A DNA stretch of 64,000 nucleotides from Thermus sp. CCB_US3_UF1. Lineage in GTDB: Bacteria > Deinococcota > Deinococci > Deinococcales > Thermaceae. Positions 40,586-48,226 of the stretch are shown one piece after another (the first letter of the stretch is position 1; the number at the start of each line of letters is the position of its first letter). Location: positions 1,364,001 to 1,428,000 of the forward strand of contig NC_017278.1 of assembly GCF_000236585.1 (NCBI RefSeq). Direction: 5' to 3'. The position numbers and the translations under genes were made by a program. The notes under the pieces are model-generated. The model was not told where the DNA came from, ran no database searches, and worked only from the letters and a program-made list of their open reading frames with translations.

Positions 40586-40611
40586 CCCGGGCCGGCAGGG
40601 GCCGGCCCGGG
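40586..40611 (+). promoter_or_regulatory. Strong intercistronic hairpin after the binding-protein gene
   Basis: Perfect 11-bp GC stem (40586-40596 with 40601-40611), 4-base loop, no T run. It probably protects the upstream mRNA so that the binding protein is made in excess over the membrane subunits. Confidence 0.55.
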
Positions 40612-40627
40612 GCTCACCGGAGGCAGC

Positions 40628-41503
40628 GTGTCCGACCTCTTGCCCTACCTGATTGGCGGCCTGGCCAACGGGGCCCTTTACGGCCTTCTGGCCCTGGGGT
40701 TCGTCCTCGTCTACCGGGCCACCAGCGTGGTGAACTTCGCCATCGGGGAGTTTCTTCTGGTGGGGGCCTACCTCACCTACTCCTTCGCCCTGTTCCTTCC
40801 CTTGGCCCTGGCCATCCTGGCCGCCTTGCCCCTGGCCTTCCTCTTCGGGGTCCTGGTGGAACGGGGGTTTGTCCGGCCCCTTCTGGGGCGGAACGTGGTG
40901 GCGGTGATCATGGCCACCATCGGCCTGGCCGCGGCCCTGGACGGAGGGGTGCAGCTCCTCTGGGGGCCCGACCTCAAGTACCTCTCGGGAAGCCTGCCGG
41001 ACCTGGGCTTCCAGGCCGGGGGGGTCTTCGTCTCCTCCCGGGCGGTGTGGAACCTGCTCCTGGCCCTCTCCTTGGGCCTAGGCCTCCTTTGGCTCTTGCG
41101 CCGGAGCCGCTACGGCATCCTGGTGCGGGCCATTTCCGAGCGGGAGGTGGCCGCCTTGGCCCTGGGCATCCCCACCGCCCGCCTGCTGGCGGGGGTCTGG
41201 GGAATCTCCGCCCTTTTGGCCACCTTGGCCGGGGCCCTTTTGGCGGTGGCCAGCGGGGTAGGGCACAACCTGGTCTTCTTCGGCATGAAGGTCTTCCCCG
41301 TGGCCATCCTGGGGGGGCTGGACTCCGTGGGCGGGGCCCTCCTCGCCGGGTTTCTGCTGGGGGCCCTCGAGGCCCTCTCCCAACGCTACCTGGAGCCCTT
41401 CCTTCCCGGGTTCACCGAGGCCCTGCCCTTCCTGGTGGTCCTCCTGGTCCTCCTGGTGCGGCCCTACGGCCTTTTGGGCGAGCGGCAGATTGAGAGGGTC
41501 TGA
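40628..41503 (+). CDS. ABC importer permease, LivH type
   Basis: A 291-residue inner-membrane permease with eight or so helices. It starts MSDLLPYLIGGLANGALYGLLALGFVL and has NFAIGEFLLVGAY and the ATPase-contact loop ISEREVAALALGIPTARLLAGVWGISA. GTG 40628 follows GGAGG. The stop overlaps the ATG of the next gene by one base (TGATG). Together with the LivM-type permease it forms the channel. Confidence 0.9.
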   Translation: MSDLLPYLIGGLANGALYGLLALGFVLVYRATSVVNFAIGEFLLVGAYLTYSFALFLPLALAILAALPLAFLFGVLVERGFVRPLLGRNVVAVIMATIGLAAALDGGVQLLWGPDLKYLSGSLPDLGFQAGGVFVSSRAVWNLLLALSLGLGLLWLLRRSRYGILVRAISEREVAALALGIPTARLLAGVWGISALLATLAGALLAVASGVGHNLVFFGMKVFPVAILGGLDSVGGALLAGFLLGALEALSQRYLEPFLPGFTEALPFLVVLLVLLVRPYGLLGERQIERV

Positions 41504-42279
41504 TGCTTTCCGTAGCCAACCTCAAGGTGGTCTACCGGGGGGTGATCCTGGCCCTGGACGGGGTCTCCCTGGAGGTGAGGGACGGGGAGGCGGTGGCCCT
41601 TCTGGGCCCCAACGGGGCGGGGAAAAGCTCCTTGGTGCGGGCCTTGGCCGGGCTTCTGCCCAAGTTTGAGGGACGGGTGCTGGACGGGCACATCCACCTC
41701 TTCGGCCAGGAAACCACCCACCTGGACCCGGTGCGCATCTCCCGCCTGGGCCTCACCGCCGTCCTCGAGGGCCGCCCCCTTTTCCGCTACCTCACGCCCG
41801 TGGAGAACCTGGTGGCCGCCGGCCACCGCCTCCCGCCAAGGGAGCTCAAGGAGGGCATGGAGGAGGTCTTCGCCCGCTTTCCCCGGCTCTACGAGCGCCG
41901 GCACGAGCAGGCGGGCTACCTCTCCGGGGGGGAGCAGCAGATGCTCCTTCTGGGCATGGCCCTCCTCACCCGGCCCAAGGTCCTGGTGGTGGACGAGCCC
42001 TCCTTGGGCCTGGCCCCCAGGCTGGTGGAAGAGGTGATGCGCACCCTGGATGCCCTGCGGCGGGAAAAGGGGCTCTCCCTCCTCCTGGTGGAGCAAAACG
42101 CCCGGGCCGCCCTAGCCGTGGTGGACCGGGTCTACGTGCTGGAGCGGGGCCGGGTGGTGTTTGAAGGGGACGCCAAGGCCGCCCAGGAGGACCAGGACGT
42201 GATGGAGTTCTACCTGGGCAAGGAGGAGGTGGGCTTCCGCCAGGCCCGGCGGTACCGCAGGCGGAAGCGCTGGGTCTAA
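41503..42279 (+). CDS. ABC importer ATPase, LivF type
   Basis: A 258-residue ATPase. Walker A is GPNGAGKSS, the signature is LSGGEQQMLLLGMAL, and Walker B is VLVVDEPSLGLAP, all intact. The C-terminal tail is unusually basic (RQARRYRRRKRW). It is translationally coupled to the permease. It would pair with the LivG-type ATPase encoded next. Confidence 0.9.
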   Translation: MLSVANLKVVYRGVILALDGVSLEVRDGEAVALLGPNGAGKSSLVRALAGLLPKFEGRVLDGHIHLFGQETTHLDPVRISRLGLTAVLEGRPLFRYLTPVENLVAAGHRLPPRELKEGMEEVFARFPRLYERRHEQAGYLSGGEQQMLLLGMALLTRPKVLVVDEPSLGLAPRLVEEVMRTLDALRREKGLSLLLVEQNARAALAVVDRVYVLERGRVVFEGDAKAAQEDQDVMEFYLGKEEVGFRQARRYRRRKRWV

Positions 42280-42289
42280 AGGGGGACAC

Positions 42290-43039
42290 ATGGAACCAAT
42301 CCTGGAAACCAGGAACCTCCACCTCTCCTTCAAGGGGGTCAAGGCCCTGACAGGGGTGGAGTTCGCCGTGCACAAAGGGGAGTTCTTCGCCGTCATCGGG
42401 CCCAACGGGGCGGGCAAGACCACCTTGCTCAACGTCCTTTCCGGGGTGTACGAGCCGGAGCGGGGGGAGGTCTTCTTCTTGGGGCAAAGCCTCAAGGGGA
42501 AAAGCCCCCAAGAAAGGGCCCGCATGGGCCTGGGACGCACCTTCCAGGGCCTGGAGATCTTCCGCGGGATGAGCGTCTTGGACAACGTGAAGCTGGGGGC
42601 GGAGCTGGCCCTGCCCGCCTACCCCCTGGCCCTTCCCCGGCGGGAACGGGAGGAAAGGCTCCGGGCCTGGGCCGAGGAGGTCCTGGACTACCTCCACCTT
42701 TCCCCCTTCCGCCACCTGCCCGCGGGGATGCTCCCCTACGGCCTGCAAAAGCGGGTGGAGGTGGCCCGGGCCTTGGCCGGGCGGCCCCAGCTCCTCCTCC
42801 TGGACGAGCCCATGGCCGGGCTTTCCCTGGAGGAAAAGCAGGACCTGGCCCGCTTCCTCCTGGACGCCCGAGAGGAGTGGGGTGTGACCCTGCTTTGGGT
42901 GGAGCACGACCTCCGGGCCGTTCTGGAGCTTTCCGACCGGGTCCTGGTCCTCTCCTACGGGGAAGCCCTCTACTACGGACCCCCCGAGGGGGTGCGCCGG
43001 GACCCCAAGGTGGTGGAAGCCTACCTGGGCCATGCGTGA
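42290..43039 (+). CDS. ABC importer ATPase, LivG type
   Basis: A 249-residue ATPase. Walker A is GPNGAGKTT, Walker B LLLLDEPMAGLS. The signature region PAGMLPYGLQKRVEVARALA has the LivG-like LPYGLQKR in place of LSGGQ. The Q-loop is GRTFQGLEIF. GGGGG before the ATG serves as the ribosome site. Six bases separate it from the acyl-CoA synthetase gene. Confidence 0.9.
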   Translation: MEPILETRNLHLSFKGVKALTGVEFAVHKGEFFAVIGPNGAGKTTLLNVLSGVYEPERGEVFFLGQSLKGKSPQERARMGLGRTFQGLEIFRGMSVLDNVKLGAELALPAYPLALPRREREERLRAWAEEVLDYLHLSPFRHLPAGMLPYGLQKRVEVARALAGRPQLLLLDEPMAGLSLEEKQDLARFLLDAREEWGVTLLWVEHDLRAVLELSDRVLVLSYGEALYYGPPEGVRRDPKVVEAYLGHA

Positions 43040-43045
43040 GGGAAG

Positions 43046-44899
43046 ATGAAAGGAACCCTGCTGGAACACCTGTACCGCCACGCCAAGGAGCGCCCCGAGG
43101 CCCCGGCCCTCCGGGTAAAGCGGCTTGGGGTGTGGCAGAAAACCTCCTGGAAGGACCTGCTGGACCGCGTCCTCCGCCTGGCGGGGGGCCTCCAGGCCCT
43201 GGGGCTCAAGGAGGGGGAGGTCCTGGCCATCCTGGGCCACAACGCCCCCGAGTGGGTGGAGGCCGAGCTGGCCGCCCAAGCCCTGGGGGCCTTGCCCATG
43301 GGCATCTACGCCGACGCCATGCCCGAGGAGGTGGGCTACTTCCTGGAGTTCACCGGGGCCAGGGGCATCGTGGTCTCCGACGAGGAGCAGCTGGATAAGG
43401 TCTACCCCCACCTGCACCTTTTGGACTTCGTCCTGGTGTGGGAGGAGGCGGGCATGACCCGGCACTTCCGCGGCAAGGTGCGGCGCTTCAGCGAGGCCCT
43501 GGGCGACCCCCGGGTGGGGGAGGAGGCCCTGAAGCGGCGCCGCCCCGAGGAAACCGCCCTCCTGGCCCCCACCTCGGGCACCACGGGCCGGAGCAAGCTG
43601 GCCATGCTCTCCCACCGCAACCTCCTGGCGGGGCACGAGGCCGTGGGCCGGGCCCTGGGCTTCCAGAAGGGGGCCTGGGTCTTCAGCTACCTCCCCCTGC
43701 CCTGGATCGGGGAGCAGATGCTCACCGTGGTGCAAAGCCTGGTGGAGGGCTCCACCGTCCATTTCCCCGAGGACCCCACCACCCTGCGGGAGGACCTGAA
43801 GGAGGTCCAGCCCGATTTCTTCCTGGCCCCGCCCAGGCTCTGGGAGGATATGGCCAGCCTCATCCAAAGCCGCATGGCCGACGCCGACTTCCTCAAGGCC
43901 TTCTTCTTTCGGGTGGGGATGGGCGCCCTGCTGGAGGGGGCGCAGCGGGAGTTCCGGGGGGAGAAGGTGGGCCTGTGGCTGGACCTCAAACGGGCCCTTT
44001 TCTACCCCCTCATCGCCCGGCCCCTGCGGGCCCGGCTGGGCCTGGCCGCTTGCCGCATTGCCGTCACCGGCGGGGCCCCCTTGGGGGGGGAGGTCTTCAC
44101 CTTCTTCCGCGCCCTGGGCCTGGACATCCGCCAGGTCTACGGCCAGTCGGAAACCGCCGCCGCCACCACCGCCCACGCCACTGGGGACGCCCCCCCGGAG
44201 ACCGTGGGCCCGCCCCTACCCGGAACCGAGGTTCGCCTGAGCGAGGAAGGGGAGATCCTGGTCCGGGGGCCCCAGGTCTTCCAGGGCTACTTCCGCCAGG
44301 AAAAGGCCACGGCGGAAAGCTTCACCGAGGATGGCTTCTTCCGCACGGGGGACGCCGGCTTCTTTGACGAGCGGGGCCACCTGGTGATCCTGGGCCGGGT
44401 GAAGGAGGTGGGGGCCCTTCTGGACGGCACCCGCTTCGCCCCGCAGTTCCTGGAAAACCGCCTCAAGTACTCCCCCTACATCCGCGAGGCCGTGGTCCTG
44501 GGCCACGGAAAGCCCTTCGTGAGCGCCCTCATTGAACTGGACCCGGAAAACGTGCAGAACTGGGCCCGCAAGCGGGGCATCCCCTTCACCACCTACCTCT
44601 CCCTCACCGAGCGCCCCGAGGTCAAGGCCCTCATCGCCGAGGAGATCCGCATGGTCAACCGGACCCTGCCCGAAAAGCTTCGCATCCAGCGCTTCGCCCT
44701 CTTGCCCAAGGAACTCCACCCCGACGACGAGGAGATCACCCGCACCCGCAAGGTGCGCCGCCAGGTGGTGGAAACCCGCTACGGCCCGGTGATCCAGGCC
44801 CTCTACGGGGAAGGGGGGCGGGTGGAGCTCACCCTGCCCATCCGCTACCTGGAGGGGGAAGGGCGGCTTTCCGCCAGCCTGGAAGTGCAGGAGGTGTGA
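43046..44899 (+). CDS. AMP-forming acyl-CoA synthetase (long-chain type) inside importer operon
   Basis: A 617-residue adenylate-forming enzyme that would activate a carboxylic acid with ATP and CoA. The P-loop is TSGTTGRSKLAMLSH, the A5 motif YGQSETAAA, the A7-A8 region YFRTGDAGFFDERGHLVILGRVKE in parts, and the C-terminal Lys region TRTRKVRR. The length and architecture fit FadD15-type long-chain acyl-CoA synthetases. It sits between the ATPase and LivM-type genes, with the same spacing as the other operon members, so it is an integral member. Substrate not known. Confidence 0.88.
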   Translation: MKGTLLEHLYRHAKERPEAPALRVKRLGVWQKTSWKDLLDRVLRLAGGLQALGLKEGEVLAILGHNAPEWVEAELAAQALGALPMGIYADAMPEEVGYFLEFTGARGIVVSDEEQLDKVYPHLHLLDFVLVWEEAGMTRHFRGKVRRFSEALGDPRVGEEALKRRRPEETALLAPTSGTTGRSKLAMLSHRNLLAGHEAVGRALGFQKGAWVFSYLPLPWIGEQMLTVVQSLVEGSTVHFPEDPTTLREDLKEVQPDFFLAPPRLWEDMASLIQSRMADADFLKAFFFRVGMGALLEGAQREFRGEKVGLWLDLKRALFYPLIARPLRARLGLAACRIAVTGGAPLGGEVFTFFRALGLDIRQVYGQSETAAATTAHATGDAPPETVGPPLPGTEVRLSEEGEILVRGPQVFQGYFRQEKATAESFTEDGFFRTGDAGFFDERGHLVILGRVKEVGALLDGTRFAPQFLENRLKYSPYIREAVVLGHGKPFVSALIELDPENVQNWARKRGIPFTTYLSLTERPEVKALIAEEIRMVNRTLPEKLRIQRFALLPKELHPDDEEITRTRKVRRQVVETRYGPVIQALYGEGGRVELTLPIRYLEGEGRLSASLEVQEV

Positions 44900-44900
44900 G

Positions 44901-45968
44901 GTGTACGCCCTGGCCAAGCACCTGGCCGATGCCTTCAGCCGCCGCTACGCCCGGGCGGTGCGGGAAACCTACCGGGAGGACGAGGCCTACGCCAGCACCC
45001 CCCTGGGCCGGGTGGCCCTTTTCCTCTTCCTGGTCCTCCTCTTCCTCCTGCCCCTCTTCCTGGGGCCTTACCCCATGTACGTGGCCACCCTGGTGGGGAT
45101 CGGGGCCCTTTCCGCCCTGGGCCTCCACCTCCTGGTGGGGGGGGCGGGGCAGATCTCCTTGGGGCATGCGGCCTTCATGGGGGTGGGGGCCTACGCCGCC
45201 AGCCACCTCTTCGGCCCCTTGGCCCCCTTGGGCATCCTGCTGGGCGGGGGGATCGCTGCCCTACTGGGGCTGGTCCTCGCCCTTCCCTCCTTGCGCATCA
45301 AGGGGGTCTACCTGGCCATCGCCACCTTAGCCTTCCAGTTCCTGGCGGACTACGTCTTCAAGAACTGGGAGGCGGTGACCGGGGGGATCCGGGGCCGCAC
45401 CCTGCCACCGCCCGAGCTTTTGGGCCTTCCCTTGGACTCCCCAGAGCGGCTTTGGTACCTCCTCCTCCTCTTCGCCCTGCCCCTTTTCTTCTATGGCAAG
45501 CGCCTCCTCATGACCCGGGCCGGGCGGGCCTTCATGGCCGTGCGGGACAACGACCTCTCCGCCCGGGTGGCGGGGGTGGACCTCACCCGGGTGAAGCTTC
45601 TGGCCTTCGCCCTGTCCGCCTTTTACGCTGGGGTGGCCGGGGGGCTTTTGGCCCAGCTCTACAAGGCGGTGACCCCGGAGTACTTCCCCCTTTCCGTGAG
45701 CATCCAGTACCTGGCCATGGTGATCGTGGGCGGGGCGGGGACGGTCCTGGGGGCGGTGCTGGGGGCTTTCTTCGTCCTCCTCATCCCCGAGGTGCTCAAC
45801 AGCTACGTGGGGGCCCTGGGCCCCCAGTACGCCGCCGCCCTGGCCGCCTGGCGCAACGTGATCTTCGGCCTCCTCATCCTCTTCTTCCTCATCCTCGAGC
45901 CCCTGGGGCTGGTGGGGCTATGGGGCCGGATCCGCAACTACTTCCGCACCTGGCCCCTGCCCTACTAG
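44901..45968 (+). CDS. ABC importer permease, LivM type
   Basis: A 355-residue membrane permease, with a longer N-terminal cytosolic extension (about 35 residues, RRYARAVRETYREDEAYAS) before the first helix than I expect for LivM. Conserved blocks are LLVGGAGQISLGHAAFMGVGAY, GVYLAIATLAF and AVRDNDLSARVAGVDLTRVKLLAF. GTG 44901 begins one base after the synthetase stop. Its TAG interlocks with the plsY stop (CTAG). Confidence 0.9.
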   Translation: MYALAKHLADAFSRRYARAVRETYREDEAYASTPLGRVALFLFLVLLFLLPLFLGPYPMYVATLVGIGALSALGLHLLVGGAGQISLGHAAFMGVGAYAASHLFGPLAPLGILLGGGIAALLGLVLALPSLRIKGVYLAIATLAFQFLADYVFKNWEAVTGGIRGRTLPPPELLGLPLDSPERLWYLLLLFALPLFFYGKRLLMTRAGRAFMAVRDNDLSARVAGVDLTRVKLLAFALSAFYAGVAGGLLAQLYKAVTPEYFPLSVSIQYLAMVIVGGAGTVLGAVLGAFFVLLIPEVLNSYVGALGPQYAAALAAWRNVIFGLLILFFLILEPLGLVGLWGRIRNYFRTWPLPY

Positions 45969-46507
45969 CGGTCCCAGTCCTTGAGGTGGCGCAGGGCCAC
46001 GGGAAGCCCTACCCCAAGGCCAAAGAGGAGGTGGGGAAGGGCGTGGCCCAGGAGGGTGGAAAGCAGGGGCAGGGCCAGGGCCACGGCCAGGGCCGAGCGG
46101 TAGGGCCGGCGGGAAAGGAGGTAAAGGAGGGCGAAAAGGAGGAGGGCCAGGAGGAGGATCCGGGGGTCCACGGCCAGCAATACCCCCGCCCCCGTGGCCA
46201 GGGCCTTGCCCCCACGGAAAAGGAGCCAGGGGGAAAAAGCGTGCCCCCAGACCGCCCCCACCCCGCCCAGAAGCCCCCCCAGGGGGCTTCCCGCTGCCCC
46301 TTCCCCCAGGGCCACGGCCAGGAGGCCCTTGAAGAGGTCCAGGAAGAGGACCATGAGGCCGGGCACCGGGCCCAGAAGGCGGTAGGCGTTCAGGGCCCCA
46401 GGGTTGCCGGAGCCCTCCCTTAGGACGTTCCGCCCCCTTAGGGCCCCGAACCAGTAGGCCACGGGGAAGCTGCCCAGGAAGTAGCCGAGAAGGAGGGCCA
46501 GGAACAT
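45965..46507 (-). CDS. plsY: Acyl-phosphate:glycerol-3-phosphate acyltransferase
   Basis: A 180-residue membrane enzyme that makes lysophosphatidic acid, the first step of phospholipid synthesis. Its motifs are GSFPVAYWFG with EGSGNPGALNAYR (motif 1), LDLFKGLLAV (motif 2) and GHAFSPWLLFRGGKALATGAG (motif 3). The ATG overlaps the sufE stop by one base (TGATG). Confidence 0.94.
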   Translation of the reverse strand: MFLALLLGYFLGSFPVAYWFGALRGRNVLREGSGNPGALNAYRLLGPVPGLMVLFLDLFKGLLAVALGEGAAGSPLGGLLGGVGAVWGHAFSPWLLFRGGKALATGAGVLLAVDPRILLLALLLFALLYLLSRRPYRSALAVALALPLLSTLLGHALPHLLFGLGVGLPVALRHLKDWDR

Positions 46508-46914
46508 CAGAGGCTCTTGCGCACCTGTTCCTGGAGGCGGAGGAGAGCCGCCTCGAGGCCCCTAAGCCGCAAGGGGGTGAGGAGGTCCTCCAGCCCTGCC
46601 CCCCGGTAGAAGCCCGGAGGGACGGCCAGGACGGCCTCCGGAGGCTCCCCTTCCAGGCCCTCCTTGAGGAGGCCGGCAAAGGCCTTCACCGTGGGGGCCT
46701 CGTCGGGGACGAAGAAGTGGAGGCGCACCCTCCCCTCCTCCACCCAGGCCTTGAGGAAGAAGGGGGTCTGGCACTCGTGCACCCGCTCCAGCTCCACCTC
46801 CTTGGGAGGGGTGGGGACCTTTTTGGCGTAGTCCAGGAGGACCTGGGTCTTGAGCTCCTTGGGCATGGCCCGGAGGAGGTCCAAGGCCGCTTGGAGTTTG
46901 GGGGGAAGGGCCAT
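46507..46914 (-). CDS. sufE: SufE-family cysteine desulfurase activator
   Basis: A 135-residue sulfur acceptor that takes persulfide from SufS for Fe-S cluster assembly. The acceptor cysteine is in RVHECQTPFFL, equivalent to the family GCQS motif. ATG 46914 is preferred to an upstream TTG because the TAGGCT -10 lies 6 bases before it. No sufBCDS genes are in view. Confidence 0.88.
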   Translation of the reverse strand: MALPPKLQAALDLLRAMPKELKTQVLLDYAKKVPTPPKEVELERVHECQTPFFLKAWVEEGRVRLHFFVPDEAPTVKAFAGLLKEGLEGEPPEAVLAVPPGFYRGAGLEDLLTPLRLRGLEAALLRLQEQVRKSL

Positions 46915-46920
46915 GGCCAA

Positions 46921-46926
46921 AGCCTA
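46921..46926 (-). promoter_or_regulatory. Candidate -10 (TAGGCT) overlapping the SDR stop codon
   Basis: The SDR stop TAG (46924-46926) forms the first half of TAGGCT, 6 bases before the sufE ATG. Confidence 0.45.
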
Positions 46927-47616
46927 CCCTCCCTTGGCGGGAACCTGGGTGGGCCGGAGTTCCATTTCGCTCACCAAGGCCCTTTCCGGCATCTCCAGGG
47001 CGAAGAGGACCGCCTGGGCCACATCCTCTGGGGCGAGCTTCCAGGAAGCCCCGGGGGTGTTGCCGGCAAAGCCGGTGTCCACCGAGCCCGGAAGCAGGTT
47101 CACCACCCGCACCCCCTTCTCCCTCAGCTCCAGCAGGGCCGCCCCCATGAGGCCCAGGAGGCCGAACTTGCTGGCGTTGTAGGCCCCCCCGCCCTTGAAG
47201 GGGTGCTTGCCCGCCAGGCTGGCCACGTTCACCACCACCCCCCGGGAGGCCAGGAGGGCAGGCAGGGCCGCCTTGAGGCCCAGGAAGGGGCCTAAGAGGT
47301 TCACCTCCAAGACCTCGCGGAACTCGGCCTCGGAAAGCTCCTCCAGGGGCTTCATGATGCCGATGCCGGCGTTGTTCACCAGGGCGTCCAGCCGGCCAAA
47401 GGCCTCGAGGACCCGGGCCACCGCCCTTTCCCAGTCCCCCAGGCGGCGCACATCCCCGGGGAGGGGCAAGGCCCCTTCCCCCAGCTCCGCCGCCAGGGCA
47501 CCAAGCCGCTCCCCATCCCGGGCCAGGAGGCCCACCCGGTAGCCGCGGGCGTGGAGGTGCCGGGCGATGGCCTCCCCGATCCCCCGGCTGGCACCCGAAA
47601 CCAAGGCCACGCGCAT
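46924..47616 (-). CDS. Short-chain dehydrogenase/reductase
   Basis: A 230-residue classical SDR. Cofactor motif [18 protein letters not shown], catalytic Ser in [11 protein letters not shown], and the Tyr-Lys pair in YNASKFG; the tail after PGSVDTGF is substrate-specific. The basic residue after the glycine motif (LLARDGERL) suggests NADP. Substrate unknown. The TAAGGT -10 is 6 bases before ATG 47616. Confidence 0.87.
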   Translation of the reverse strand: MRVALVSGASRGIGEAIARHLHARGYRVGLLARDGERLGALAAELGEGALPLPGDVRRLGDWERAVARVLEAFGRLDALVNNAGIGIMKPLEELSEAEFREVLEVNLLGPFLGLKAALPALLASRGVVVNVASLAGKHPFKGGGAYNASKFGLLGLMGAALLELREKGVRVVNLLPGSVDTGFAGNTPGASWKLAPEDVAQAVLFALEMPERALVSEMELRPTQVPAKGG

Positions 47617-47620
47617 GGCC

Positions 47621-48226
47621 CTACCTTACCCCAAACCGGGCCCGGATGTCGGAAAGGATCTCCCTTAGGCCGGCCTCGAGGTCCTCCAGGCTCCCCGTGT
47701 TCTCCAGGACCCAGGTGGCCCGCTTCCGCTTCTCCTCCTCGGGCATCTGGGCCCGCTCCCGGGCCAGGACCTCCTCCCGGGAAAGGCCCGAGCGGGCCAT
47801 GGCCCGCTCCAGGCGCACCTCCAGGGGGGCGGCCACCAGGAGGGTCCCCGCCAGCCTCCCCTCCCACCCCTTTTCAAAGAGAAGGGGGATTTCCAGAAAG
47901 AGGAGGGGGGCCTCGAGGCGGGCCACCTCCTCCTCCAGGAGGCGGCGGATCTCGGGGTGGAGGACCGCCTCCAGGGCCTGTAGCCTCTTGGGGTCGGCGA
48001 AGACCTCCTGGGCCAGGGCCCTGCGGTCCAGCTCCTCCCCCCGGAAGGCCCCGGGGAAAAGGCGCTTCAGCTCCTCCTTCCGCCTCTCCCGCGCCCGTTC
48101 CGCCAGCCCATCCAGGTCCAGGACCGGGTAGCCCCAGGCCCGGAGGAAGCGGGCTACGGTGCTTTTGCCGCTGCCGATGTTCCCGGTGATGCCGATAATG
48201 ATGGGGTGCTTCGCCTCATCGCCCAT
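47621..48226 (-). CDS. coaE: Dephospho-CoA kinase
   Basis: A 201-residue kinase for the last step of CoA synthesis. The P-loop is [11 protein letters not shown], followed by [11 protein letters not shown] and [14 protein letters not shown], typical of CoaE. ATG 48226 is preceded by AAGGGG and a TATAAA -10 (48240-48245). The longer open frame is antisense to the next gene. Its first 21 bases overlap the first 21 bases of the divergent nucleotidyltransferase gene. Confidence 0.93.
   Translation of the reverse strand: MGDEAKHPIIIGITGNIGSGKSTVARFLRAWGYPVLDLDGLAERARERRKEELKRLFPGAFRGEELDRRALAQEVFADPKRLQALEAVLHPEIRRLLEEEVARLEAPLLFLEIPLLFEKGWEGRLAGTLLVAAPLEVRLERAMARSGLSREEVLARERAQMPEEEKRKRATWVLENTGSLEDLEAGLREILSDIRARFGVR
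47623..47628 (-). promoter_or_regulatory. Candidate -10 element (TAAGGT) of the SDR gene
   Basis: TAAGGT lies over the last coaE codons and includes the first base of its stop (47621-47623); ATG 47616 follows after 6 bases. Confidence 0.4.
48194..48199 (+). promoter_or_regulatory. Candidate -10 (GATAAT) of the nucleotidyltransferase gene, inside coaE
   Basis: GATAAT is followed by 6 bases and GTG 48206. The element lies within coaE codons on the other strand. Confidence 0.45.
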
